Source of the DNA: Thermoflexales bacterium
Lineage (GTDB): Bacteria > Chloroflexota > Anaerolineae > Fen-1058
Reading direction: 5' to 3'
Assembly: GCA_017999195.1 (NCBI GenBank)
Contig: JAGOBP010000014.1
Coordinates: forward strand, 8,577 to 18,297
DNA length: 9,721 nucleotides
In this document: positions 1-7,552 of the stretch, one piece after another
Layout of the letters: the number at the start of each line of letters is the position of its first letter
Position numbering within the stretch: the stretch's first letter is position 1
Position numbers and translations under genes: made by a program
Notes under the pieces: model-generated
What the model was told of the DNA's origin: nothing
The model's database searches: none
Seen by the model: the letters and a program-made list of their open reading frames with translations, nothing else

Positions 1-127
1 CGATATGCGCCAGGACGGCTGCGGCTATGCCACGCCGTCCAGCGGCCTCGAAATCCCCGCCGGCGCAAGCGGCTTGATCTCGACCACGACGGACGTGGCG
101 ATGCGGGGGTACGTCATCACCAACAGC
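1..127 (+). repeat. Exact direct repeat, copy 1 (touches left edge)
   Basis: These 127 bases are identical to 730-856, with an offset of 729 bases (243 codons), so the reading frame is kept. The match reaches the window edge and may continue upstream. After base 127 the two copies remain related in protein (TLxWDGxGNI, FDIR, SVGGG) but diverge in DNA. The repeat encodes part of the solenoid region of the Rhs-type protein. Confidence 0.95.
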
Positions 128-2935
128 ACCACCTTGATCTGGGATGGCATCGGCAACATTGCCGGAGGCTCTAACGCCGGCTTGAACAATCTGGCTGGTG
201 CAGTGTTTGACATCCGCGCCGATGGGGTCAGCATGTCCGTGGGCGGCGGCGGAGGCCAGGCGACATTCAACAACCTGGGTACGTTGGTCAAGAGCACGGG
301 CAGCGGGAACGTCACCATCGGCGGCGGCCAGGGCTGGACGCTGTACAACGACGGACTGGTGCAGGTGCTGACGGGGACGCTGACGGTGGGCGACGATCTC
401 CGCGTGGGCACAAGCACGGGCGAATTCCAGGTAGCGGCAGGGGCCACGCTGTACTTTTGGCGCGGCAACTATACCTTTGCCAGCGGCTCGATCATCACCG
501 GACCTGGCACCGTAACCCTAGGAGGTTACTGGCAGGGCAGCGTCTATCACGGCGTGACTCACTTTGGCGGGACATACACAGTCAGCAACACCGTCATTGA
601 CAGCGGCGCGGCGTGTTTTGACAACGCCACGCCCGGCGCAGCCGCCACGCAACAGCTCGAGCTGCGCTCCGGATACCTGGGCGGCGCCGGCCTGGTGCGC
701 GCCACCGAGACGTTCGCCTGGACCGGCGGCGATATGCGCCAGGACGGCTGCGGCTATGCCACGCCGTCCAGCGGCCTCGAAATCCCCGCCGGCGCAAGCG
801 GCTTGATCTCGACCACGACGGACGTGGCGATGCGGGGGTACGTCATCACCAACAGCGGCACCTTGGTCTGGGATGGCAACGGCAACATTTACGGCGGGGG
901 CATGCGCTTCAGCAATCTGCCGGACGGCCTGTTTGACATTCGCAACGATCGCAGCCTGTCGGTAGGCGGCGGGCAAGGCTCAGGCTTTGTTGACAATGCC
1001 GGCGTGCTGCGCAAGTCGGGCGGGACGGGCACAACCGCGCTCGACGGCGCGCAGGGGCCGAACGTGACCAACGAAGGGGTCGTGGAAGTGTGGGCGGGCG
1101 CGTTGCAATTGAGGCAGTACCGTCAAACGGCGGGCGCCACGCGCCTGGCCGGCGGCAATTTGGTCGCGGGCAGCGGCAGCGCGCCCAGCTTCATCGGCGG
1201 CGTGCTTACCGGCACCGGCACGATCTGGGGAAACGTGTCGAACGTGGGCGCGACGGTCTCGCCTGGCAATTCTCCGGGCGCGATCACGATCCAGGGCAAC
1301 TATTCGCAAGGCCCGACCGGCACGCTGGCGATCGAGGTGGGCGGTCTGGCCGCCGGGGCGCAGCACGACGCGCTGAACGTGTCGGGCAGCGCCGCGCTGA
1401 ACGGCGTGCTGAACGTGACGCTCACCAACGGTTTTGAGCCGAACCGGGCCAATCACATCTGGTTCATGACGTACGCCTCGCGCAGCGGCGTGTTTGCGCA
1501 GGTAATAAATCCCATCAGCGCAACGCATCCGGTGGACTATCACAGCGCGGGGGCCGCATTGGGCCTGCCTTTGCCCGGCTTTGTGCTGCCCGGTGACGGC
1601 CGCTTGAGCGGCGTGTCGCTGACCAGCAACGACAATCGCGCGCAGACGCTGGGCTTGACGCACGATGCGATCGGGCGACTCACCGCGCTGCGCAGCGCGG
1701 GTTACAGCACCTACACCTTGGCCTACGCCTATGATGCGGCCAGCCGCCTCACCGCCCGTCAGGCCAGCGCCGGCAGCGTGTTGGCGTCCAGTTACGCTTA
1801 CGACACAGCCGGCCAGCTCACGCGCATCGCCATCAGCGACACGAACGCGCTCACGCAGTTGCTGAGGTTGGACTATGCCTACGACGCGGCCGGCAACATC
1901 ACTGCCATCACGTCCAGCCGCGACGGCGCGGCGAGTTACACCTACGATGCGCTGAACCGGCTGACGGGCGTGAGCTCGCCTGGCTTGAATGCCAGCTACG
2001 GCTACGATGCAGCAGGCAACCGCACCAGCGCAGGCGGCATAACCTTTACCTACGACGTCGGCGGGCGATTAGCAAGTAGTTCGGACGGCGCGAGCTACGC
2101 TTACGACGCGGCGGGCAATCTGCTCACGCGCACGCGCGGCGGACAGACCGACGCCTTTGCGTGGGATGAGCTGGGGAGACTGACGCGCATCGACTTCGAC
2201 GGCGGCACGTTCAGTGCATACCAATACGATGACCAGGGACGGCGCATCAGCAAACGCGGGCGCGACGGAACACTGATCTATTACATCTATCTTGGTTATA
2301 ACCTGGCGCAGGAATTGGACGGCAGCGGGGCGGTGATCGCCAGCTACACCTACGACGGGCTGGATCGCCCTGTCTCGATGTGGCGCAACGGTCAAACCTA
2401 CTTTTACCTGCTCGATCATCTGGGCAGCGTGCTGGGCCTGGTGGACGAAAACGGCGCTGTGGCGGCGACCTATCGTTACGATCTGTGGGGCAGCGTCATC
2501 AGCAGCACGGGCACGCTGACCAACCCGCTGCGTTTTACAGCGCGCGAATGGGATGAGGAGAGCGGACTGTATTTCTATCGCGCGCGCTACTATGACCCGC
2601 AGGTGGGGCGGTTCATCAGCCGGGATCCGATCGGCGTGAGAGGCGGGATCAATCTGTATGCGTATGTCGAAAACGATCCGACAAATAGGATTGACCCGTC
2701 TGGTCTAGGAGGCAGCAATGACGATGGTGGAGGCGGCGATGGGGGAACGAGCTGTGACAAGTCAAAGAGAAGATGCCCCAGGGACTCGATGGATCTCTAC
2801 GACGAATATGTTAAATCGGAACAATGGTTCAACGGCAGCGTGCCGGGAGAGCGGGGCGAGGGGGCAAATGCGCTCTCGTATCAGATTATGGCCATCCTCG
2901 AGCAACTGGGGTTGAAAGATTGTCCCCAATTCTGA
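2..2935 (+). CDS. Rhs/YD-repeat protein with autotransporter-like solenoid (5' partial)
   Basis: This is a large surface or secreted YD-repeat protein, open at the left edge. The ATG at 5 lies inside a repeat unit and is not the real start. Residue numbers count from that ATG. Residues 1 to about 380 are Gly/Asn-rich, duplicated with a 243-residue period, and look like a beta-solenoid. Residues 400-480 match the autotransporter-associated PATR style (GTGTIWGNVSNVG, SPGNSPGAITIQGNYSQ). From about 551 there are roughly a dozen YD repeats (YAYDAAGNI, YTYDALNRL, YQYDDQGRR). The Rhs core end follows: FTAREWDEESGLYFYRARYY, DPIG at 874, NLYAYVENDP, and DPSGL at 897-901. The last 75 residues are a Gly/Asp-rich linker and an unrecognised tip with three cysteines. 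In the family, YD repeats build a shell that holds a C-terminal, often toxic, cargo. That the tip is a toxin is not shown here. No signal peptide can be seen because the N-terminus is missing. Confidence 0.9.
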   Translation, partial: DMRQDGCGYATPSSGLEIPAGASGLISTTTDVAMRGYVITNSTTLIWDGIGNIAGGSNAGLNNLAGAVFDIRADGVSMSVGGGGGQATFNNLGTLVKSTGSGNVTIGGGQGWTLYNDGLVQVLTGTLTVGDDLRVGTSTGEFQVAAGATLYFWRGNYTFASGSIITGPGTVTLGGYWQGSVYHGVTHFGGTYTVSNTVIDSGAACFDNATPGAAATQQLELRSGYLGGAGLVRATETFAWTGGDMRQDGCGYATPSSGLEIPAGASGLISTTTDVAMRGYVITNSGTLVWDGNGNIYGGGMRFSNLPDGLFDIRNDRSLSVGGGQGSGFVDNAGVLRKSGGTGTTALDGAQGPNVTNEGVVEVWAGALQLRQYRQTAGATRLAGGNLVAGSGSAPSFIGGVLTGTGTIWGNVSNVGATVSPGNSPGAITIQGNYSQGPTGTLAIEVGGLAAGAQHDALNVSGSAALNGVLNVTLTNGFEPNRANHIWFMTYASRSGVFAQVINPISATHPVDYHSAGAALGLPLPGFVLPGDGRLSGVSLTSNDNRAQTLGLTHDAIGRLTALRSAGYSTYTLAYAYDAASRLTARQASAGSVLASSYAYDTAGQLTRIAISDTNALTQLLRLDYAYDAAGNITAITSSRDGAASYTYDALNRLTGVSSPGLNASYGYDAAGNRTSAGGITFTYDVGGRLASSSDGASYAYDAAGNLLTRTRGGQTDAFAWDELGRLTRIDFDGGTFSAYQYDDQGRRISKRGRDGTLIYYIYLGYNLAQELDGSGAVIASYTYDGLDRPVSMWRNGQTYFYLLDHLGSVLGLVDENGAVAATYRYDLWGSVISSTGTLTNPLRFTAREWDEESGLYFYRARYYDPQVGRFISRDPIGVRGGINLYAYVENDPTNRIDPSGLGGSNDDGGGGDGGTSCDKSKRRCPRDSMDLYDEYVKSEQWFNGSVPGERGEGANALSYQIMAILEQLGLKDCPQF
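730..856 (+). repeat. Exact direct repeat, copy 2
   Basis: This is the second copy of the 127-base sequence found at 1-127. It is preceded by codons for FAWTGGD, which probably also precede copy 1 outside the window. Exact identity over 127 bases inside an otherwise diverged duplication points to recent unequal crossover or gene conversion. Confidence 0.95.
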
Positions 2936-3105
2936 GGGATCGGTGGACGCCGTGCGAGATGCGCCCGGTGGGGTCGAAGCAGCAGAGAGGCAGGGACAAT
3001 GTGGATCCATCAACCGCAACGCCTGTGACCAAATGCCTACCGAGTTCCAATGAACCGGGATGGGCGCATCCACATCCGGCTCGAACCGCAAGGTCATCAC
3101 CAGAC

Positions 3106-3133
3106 GGCGCGTCGCCGTAAGCGGCGACGCGCC
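3106..3133 (+). terminator. Strong GC hairpin, terminator-like
   Basis: This is a perfect 12-bp inverted repeat (GGCGCGTCGCCG and CGGCGACGCGCC) around a 4-base TAAG loop, about 170 bases after the Rhs stop codon. The stem is very stable, but no T-tract follows on either strand. It could stop or pause transcription from the Rhs gene, protect its 3' end, or be a palindromic repeat element. Confidence 0.4.
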
Positions 3134-3266
3134 TGATCAAAGCGATTCGCCGCTTGCCCGTTCGGCGACAGCGCAGCCGGCGAGTTGCGTGATGGTGTGT
3201 TCCTTGACCTTTACCTGATTGATCGTGAGCAGGGCAGGTGCAACTGTCCCACCGAACCATTTCAAT

Positions 3267-3272
3267 AAGGAG
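3267..3272 (+). promoter_or_regulatory. Ribosome binding site deciding the 3280 start
   Basis: AAGGAG lies 7 bases before the ATG at 3280. It favours this start over the in-frame GTG at 3238, which has no such site. Confidence 0.75.
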
Positions 3273-3279
3273 TCACATC

Positions 3280-3621
3280 ATGGTCAAGCAATCGACAACA
3301 CTCGGCGCAACTTCCGATTTCCCAACGGGCCTGTTCACTTACACTATCGGTGATGCTTCGCCAGTAATGGAATTCAACGGACAAGGCAAAGTGACCGTCA
3401 CCCTTGATGGTGAGGTCATTGTCGTCGCCGCCTACCAGGTCAGTAGTGATATGTTTGAAGTCGTCGATGTTGAAGGCGCTTACGCTTACCCGGAGGGCGG
3501 AATAGGCAGATATCAATGGTCGTTGAATGGAGAGGTTTTATCCTTTGTGCTGCTTGAAGATAACAACCCGGCTCGAAGGAAAGGCTTTGCTCAACCTTTC
3601 ACGAAACAAAATGGGGGTTGA
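3280..3621 (+). CDS. Small lipocalin-like hypothetical protein
   Basis: This gene encodes 113 residues with no signal peptide or membrane segment. The protein is mostly alternating beta-strand pattern with Gly/Asp turns. The order is a FPTGLFTY start, a middle strand set (VTVTLDGEVIVVAAYQV), EVVDVEGAY, then GRYQWSLNGEVLSFVLLEDN near the C-terminus. From memory, this order resembles small cytosolic lipocalin-like barrels that pair a 'G.Y.W.(L/F).G..L.F' strand with a closing D/N-rich loop. No ligand or reaction can be assigned. GC by hand count is about 50 percent over most of the gene, against well above 60 percent in the Rhs core, so it may be acquired. Its place 344 bases after an Rhs gene makes an immunity role conceivable, but that is only inference. 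The start is fixed by AAGGAG at 3267. Confidence 0.75.
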   Translation: MVKQSTTLGATSDFPTGLFTYTIGDASPVMEFNGQGKVTVTLDGEVIVVAAYQVSSDMFEVVDVEGAYAYPEGGIGRYQWSLNGEVLSFVLLEDNNPARRKGFAQPFTKQNGG

Positions 3622-3638
3622 CTTCCATCCGCCATTTT
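3608..3638 (+). terminator. Candidate terminator overlapping the stop codon
   Basis: AAAATGG at 3608-3614 pairs with CCATTTT at 3632-3638. Two further G-C pairs are possible across a one-base bulge (3615-3616 with 3629-3630). The 3' arm ends in TTTT. The stem spans the TGA stop at 3619-3621. It is short and AT-closed at its base, so function is uncertain. Confidence 0.3.
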
Positions 3639-3772
3639 GATACATTGAACGCAGCCAAGTGCTTTTCCCCATTGCACCAGCGACCGTCGATCTAACGTTG
3701 AATGTCGACCCGCCCCGCTGCGCCGTCGCAGGCTGCTCTCATTGTCTGTGGCGTGTCGCTTGATCGTTCTTC

Positions 3773-3778
3773 AGGAGG
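3773..3778 (+). promoter_or_regulatory. Strong Shine-Dalgarno for the 3785 gene
   Basis: AGGAGG lies 6 bases before the ATG at 3785. It sits in a small palindrome (AGGAGGCTCCT) that could partly hide the site, but the loop would be only three bases, so this is weak. Confidence 0.7.
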
Positions 3779-3784
3779 CTCCTC

Positions 3785-6700
3785 ATGCGTCGCGCGATCA
3801 TCATTGCCGTCTTCGTGTCCGTCTTCACTTTGAGCGCCCTGTTCGCAGTCGTGGTCCAGTCCCAATCAGTTTCCGCTTCGATCGTTGCCGCGCCTTCCAG
3901 CGTGTCGTTCGCACCACCGATCGGACCGGCCTTCTCGCCGGAAGTGACCGCCATCGACAATCCAGCCTGCGCCGCCGCGCCTGTTGCAGCATCGAGTTCC
4001 AACGATAGCCTCTGGCGCTTTCCTCCCGCGCGCATTCAATCTACTACCGCATACTCGTTCACCGGTTCACCCCTCGTCACACCGACGATCGATGGCCCGT
4101 TCACCGGTCAATTCGTCGATGGTAATGGCACGCTCATCGGAGCGGGCTTGCAGAATCCGCTGACCTTCGTCGTCGAGAAACAATTCGACGCAGCGGACAA
4201 CGTCTACTGGTTCGATCCCGCCGGGTTGATGCCGTTCGGTTATCAAGCGTGGCAGCCGGCCACGATGACGTTGTGGCTCGACACCAACGACGACGGCGTG
4301 TTTCAGTTCACTGATCTGATCATCGCGGGTTCGCCGATCATCAGCGGCACACCAGGTCTTGAGTTGAACGGTCTGGCTTCGTTGCCCGGCGGGTTCTCGC
4401 CGCTAGGTGCAAGTCAATTCGTTTACAACGATGCCGAGTTCATCTACGATACGCCGAGCAAAGCCAACAACCGCTACGACGACGGCGAGGACATCTTCTA
4501 CATCGGCCAGTTTGCCTCCGGGCTGGCGCTGGTCGATCGGGGGGCCGAGTTCCGCGGTGGCGATCATTTCCTCGCGCTCGATCCCGACGATCCCAACGGC
4601 CCGCCCATCGCGCACATCTATCTCACACAGGATCCCAATTACCTTTACTTCCACAACGATTTTCTCGTCGACGCCGATTCGCCATTTTACGATTTCGATT
4701 CGATCGCAGGCAACGATGGTTTCATCGACGGCGATGGCACGTCATCGGCGGGTGGCGGCACACCCGATCGGATCGGCATCGATCCGGCGATCCGTCGTTG
4801 GTTCACCACCACCGATCAGGTGGCGTGGTACGACGCCGACGACGACTCGCACTGGACGCCGTCGCTCGATGCATTGTGGAAAGACAACGGCGACGGCGTC
4901 TACACCAGCACCAATGATACGCTCATCGTCGTCGCTTCTGGCCTGCTAACCGACAATCTACCCGCCAGCGTGTTGCTGAACCCCGCTACGTTCGAGTTCG
5001 TGTACAGCGACGACAACGGCAGCCTGACGTGGAACAGCGGCGAAGACCTCTGGGGTTTGTCCGGCGATGAGGCGTGGGACTTCAACTACTTCGACAATCG
5101 CATCGCCTGGTTGATCGACGGCGACGGCGCGCTCACGCCCAATCGCGGCAGCGACGACGAAACGCGTATCGACGGCGATCAATGGTTCGACGCCGACGAT
5201 CGGGTGTACTGGTACGACGCCAATGTCGACGACGAATGGACCGATGGCGTCGATGCGCTGTGGCGCGATAACAATCTCAACGGCACGTATCAACTCGGCG
5301 ATACCGTGCTGCGCGCCGATGTTGCTATTCCGCAAAATTCAACAACGAACATGATCCTGCTGCAGCGCTTCTTCGTCGATGGCGATGGCGCGGTCACCAA
5401 CAGCGCGGGCAGTGATGACGCCACGCGCACCGGGCAAGCACCGTTCCAGTTTAGCGATCTGATCTATTGGTATGACGCGGATCAATCGAAAGACTGGACG
5501 TCCGGTGATGCGCTGTGGCGCGACAACGGCGACGGCGTCTATCGCGCGACGATCAGCGACACCGTGATCATCTCGGCCGCCGGGTTCACCTCCGGCACGA
5601 TCGGGACAGCGCTCAGCCCCGCTGCGCACTGGATCGGCTACGACGACGGTGAAGTGAACTACAACGGCCAGTATGACGATGGCGAAGACATCGCGGCCAG
5701 CAACGCTTTCTTCACCTACGACGATCTGGAAGTCGATCCGAATTTCAAATACGATCCCGGCGAAGACATCTACGATCGCGATTACCTGGAAATCTGGGTG
5801 TATGCCGAGGGCGAGAACACCAGCACGCTGTTCGACAACAACGACTTCGCACCCGATCGTGAACCGGCGCTGCGCGACATCGGTTTCCGCGTGCACCTCA
5901 ACGGCAATCGCGTCGACGATGCCGCGCCCATCACCAGCACGCGCACTATCAGCGATTACGACGCGCCAACCGGTGTGCAAGCCGCCGCGGGCTGGGGGCC
6001 ATCGCGCGGCTACGTCGGCCCGTCCTTCGCACCGCCGGATCCGGCCTATGGCGGTTTCAATCGCCACTACGAATATCGCCTGCCGCGCCAGGGCGGCCAG
6101 ATCGGATCGGCGCAGGTATCGATCGGACGAACGCAGCGACCACTGCCGCCCTTTGAAAAGCAGATCATCGAAATCTTGCCGGACTGCTCGGTGCGCATCA
6201 CGTTCATCTGGAAAGACATCCGCCGTAACAAGCAAGGCAAGTTCGTCGGGCCATCTGGCGAGGAATATCCAAAGGCCAGCGGGCAGAAACTCGTGGTGAC
6301 CAAAGTCGATCATCCCAAACCAGTCGAGCCATCTGAAGCGCCCAAGAAGAACGATCTCAACGATCCCTACCTGCCCGGTCAAGACGCGGTGCCGTCGTCG
6401 CCGGGCACGCCGCCGCCATTCCCGGTGGATTCGTTCTTCGATGTGTTCTATCAAAACACGCTGGAGCAGCCCATTATCCAAATGGAACTGCAGCACGTGT
6501 CGCCGCTTGGCCCGCAGACGCGCTTGATCGGCGCCATCGCCAGCGATCCTGGCGTCATCGTGCAGCCGATCGTCGGTACATCGTTCGCGCAAGTGATGAA
6601 TCTGCCGCCCGGCGGCTGGGTCGATCTCAGCGCGGCGACGGCGGTCACGGCGTTGTCCATTCCGCCCGGCACAGTGATCACCAACACCGTACCGCTGACG

Positions 6701-7468
6701 GGCACGACGCCCGGCGGGCCGCTGCCGCCCGCTCCGCCCGGACGTGATACCACCACTTTCAATCCGCCGGCGACGCTGACGATGACCAAGACGTCCACGC
6801 CCACGCAGATCGTCGCGGCGGGCGCGGACGTGACCTACACGATCGTGGCTGAGAACCGCAGCCCGTTCGTCTTGCGGAACGTGCGTCTCACCGACACGCT
6901 GCCTTTATCCATGACGAGCCGCGGCGGTTACCCGATCGATTCGTTCTTCGACGTGTTCGTGCTGATCGATCTGCCGCAAATGCTGCCCGGCATGCGCGGC
7001 CACTTTGAGGTGCGCGGCACGGTCTCGCCCACGGTGCAGCCCGGCACGCGCATCACCAACACGGTGACGGGCACGCACACTTCGCCGTTGACGTGGTTGA
7101 TGGATACGGTGGTAGCGCGTAAGTCGCTGGAGGTGAGCGGCACCGTACCGATCAGCCATCCGATCCCGATCGAGATCATCGCGCTCGAACTGCGATCGGT
7201 TGAACCGATCAATGTGGGGGCGCGCCTCACGACGACGGTGGGGCCGGTGTCGGCCACACTACCGATCACCTATCACTGGCAGGCCACCGACCAAACCGCC
7301 TTTACGGTGACGACGGGCTTGAGCACGACCACGGTCTTCACATGGATCACGCCCGGCACCAAGACCATCACCGTCACCGCCAGCAACGTGGTGAGTTCAA
7401 AACAAGTGACTGGCACGCTGGAGGTACGCTGGCCGCACAGCCTCTATCTGCCGATCAATTTGAAGTAG
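3785..7468 (+). CDS. Large secreted Asp-rich repeat protein with DUF11-like and PKD-like domains
   Basis: This gene encodes 1227 residues. Residues 1-32 form a signal peptide (MRR, then a long hydrophobic stretch, then SVSAS). Residues about 130-665 hold Asp-rich units. Each has a DGDG turn (D315, D445, D532), then WYDA (W348, W476, W562), then a W.DN..G loop (D367, D495, D580); W142 and D166 belong to an earlier, looser copy. The loops at 166-177 and 495-506 fit the D-x-N-x-D/N-G EF-hand or dockerin pattern, which suggests calcium binding. A [YW]xxGED motif occurs at 231, 416, 630 and 656. PVDSFFDVF and PIDSFFDVF occur at 880 and 1050. Residues 998-1044 look like DUF11 (TMTKTSTPTQI, VTYTIVAENRS, LTDTLP). 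Residues about 1140-1213 look PKD-like. The tail is WPHSLYLPINLK. A surface or extracellular structural role is likely; no catalytic motif was seen. Confidence 0.88.
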   Translation: MRRAIIIAVFVSVFTLSALFAVVVQSQSVSASIVAAPSSVSFAPPIGPAFSPEVTAIDNPACAAAPVAASSSNDSLWRFPPARIQSTTAYSFTGSPLVTPTIDGPFTGQFVDGNGTLIGAGLQNPLTFVVEKQFDAADNVYWFDPAGLMPFGYQAWQPATMTLWLDTNDDGVFQFTDLIIAGSPIISGTPGLELNGLASLPGGFSPLGASQFVYNDAEFIYDTPSKANNRYDDGEDIFYIGQFASGLALVDRGAEFRGGDHFLALDPDDPNGPPIAHIYLTQDPNYLYFHNDFLVDADSPFYDFDSIAGNDGFIDGDGTSSAGGGTPDRIGIDPAIRRWFTTTDQVAWYDADDDSHWTPSLDALWKDNGDGVYTSTNDTLIVVASGLLTDNLPASVLLNPATFEFVYSDDNGSLTWNSGEDLWGLSGDEAWDFNYFDNRIAWLIDGDGALTPNRGSDDETRIDGDQWFDADDRVYWYDANVDDEWTDGVDALWRDNNLNGTYQLGDTVLRADVAIPQNSTTNMILLQRFFVDGDGAVTNSAGSDDATRTGQAPFQFSDLIYWYDADQSKDWTSGDALWRDNGDGVYRATISDTVIISAAGFTSGTIGTALSPAAHWIGYDDGEVNYNGQYDDGEDIAASNAFFTYDDLEVDPNFKYDPGEDIYDRDYLEIWVYAEGENTSTLFDNNDFAPDREPALRDIGFRVHLNGNRVDDAAPITSTRTISDYDAPTGVQAAAGWGPSRGYVGPSFAPPDPAYGGFNRHYEYRLPRQGGQIGSAQVSIGRTQRPLPPFEKQIIEILPDCSVRITFIWKDIRRNKQGKFVGPSGEEYPKASGQKLVVTKVDHPKPVEPSEAPKKNDLNDPYLPGQDAVPSSPGTPPPFPVDSFFDVFYQNTLEQPIIQMELQHVSPLGPQTRLIGAIASDPGVIVQPIVGTSFAQVMNLPPGGWVDLSAATAVTALSIPPGTVITNTVPLTGTTPGGPLPPAPPGRDTTTFNPPATLTMTKTSTPTQIVAAGADVTYTIVAENRSPFVLRNVRLTDTLPLSMTSRGGYPIDSFFDVFVLIDLPQMLPGMRGHFEVRGTVSPTVQPGTRITNTVTGTHTSPLTWLMDTVVARKSLEVSGTVPISHPIPIEIIALELRSVEPINVGARLTTTVGPVSATLPITYHWQATDQTAFTVTTGLSTTTVFTWITPGTKTITVTASNVVSSKQVTGTLEVRWPHSLYLPINLK
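4721..5614 (+). repeat. Three Asp-rich protein repeats (DGDG...WYDA...DN..G)
   Basis: The region encodes residues 313-610 of the secreted protein. DGDG to WYDA distances are 33, 31 and 30 residues, and WYDA to the DN loop are 19, 19 and 18. Units two and three also share GSDD.TR. Unit one carries a longer insertion before the next unit. The repeats are diverged in DNA, so the expansion is old, unlike the exact repeat in the Rhs gene. Confidence 0.75.
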
Positions 7469-7484
7469 GCGAAGCACCCCCACA

Positions 7485-7500
7485 CATGATCAAGATCATG
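7485..7500. promoter_or_regulatory. FNR-like dyad or short hairpin
   Basis: CATGATCAAGATCATG is a perfect dyad. Its core TGAT-N4-ATCA matches 8 of 10 fixed positions of the FNR box TTGAT-N4-ATCAA. It lies 142 bases before the ATG of the three-gene membrane operon and 16 bases after the stop of the large secreted-protein gene. It could instead be a weak hairpin at the end of that gene, but there is no T-tract. A similar dyad sits at 9595-9610. Confidence 0.35.
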
Positions 7501-7552
7501 GGCGCGTGATAGACGGTGTGCTACCATGCGGCTACAGTCAAGTGTCGTGTCA

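Larger units (their letters stand above)
2936..3279. other. Intergenic stretch after the Rhs gene, possible remnant coding
   Basis: There are 344 bases with no convincing gene. A GTG-started micro-ORF at 2943-3053 (36 residues, ending DQMPTEFQ) overlaps by ATGA a 28-residue ORF at 3050-3136 (starting MNRDGRIHIR). Neither has a clear ribosome binding site. The Arg-rich tail of the second is encoded by the hairpin at 3106-3133 and may be incidental. The stretch could be decayed remains of an alternative Rhs tip or its partner, or simply spacer. No good sigma-70 promoter was found before the gene at 3280. Confidence 0.5.

Noticed and set aside
5..7. ATG at 5 as the true start of the Rhs-type protein
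   Set aside because: The same Met occurs inside the second repeat unit at 734, after FAWTGGD, and the frame is open to the window edge.
980..1663. Minus-strand open frame of 227 codons
   Set aside because: It is opposite the Rhs-type gene, rich in Arg/His/Ala as expected for a shadow in high-GC DNA, with no recognisable motif.
3204..3209. TTGACC as a -35 box
   Set aside because: No acceptable -10 hexamer lies 16-18 bases downstream.
3219..3232. TTGAT-N4-AGCAG, a partial FNR-like match before the 3280 gene
   Set aside because: Only one half-site is good and there is no dyad symmetry; taken as a chance match.
3718..3731. CTGCG-CCGT-CGCAG hairpin in the 3622-3784 spacer
   Set aside because: The stem is only 5 bp with no T-tract and is common in GC-rich DNA.
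5339..6592. Long open frame (417 codons) on the minus strand
   Set aside because: It lies fully inside the large secreted-protein gene, has a composition that mirrors its Asp-rich codons read backwards, and shows no domain or ribosome binding site.
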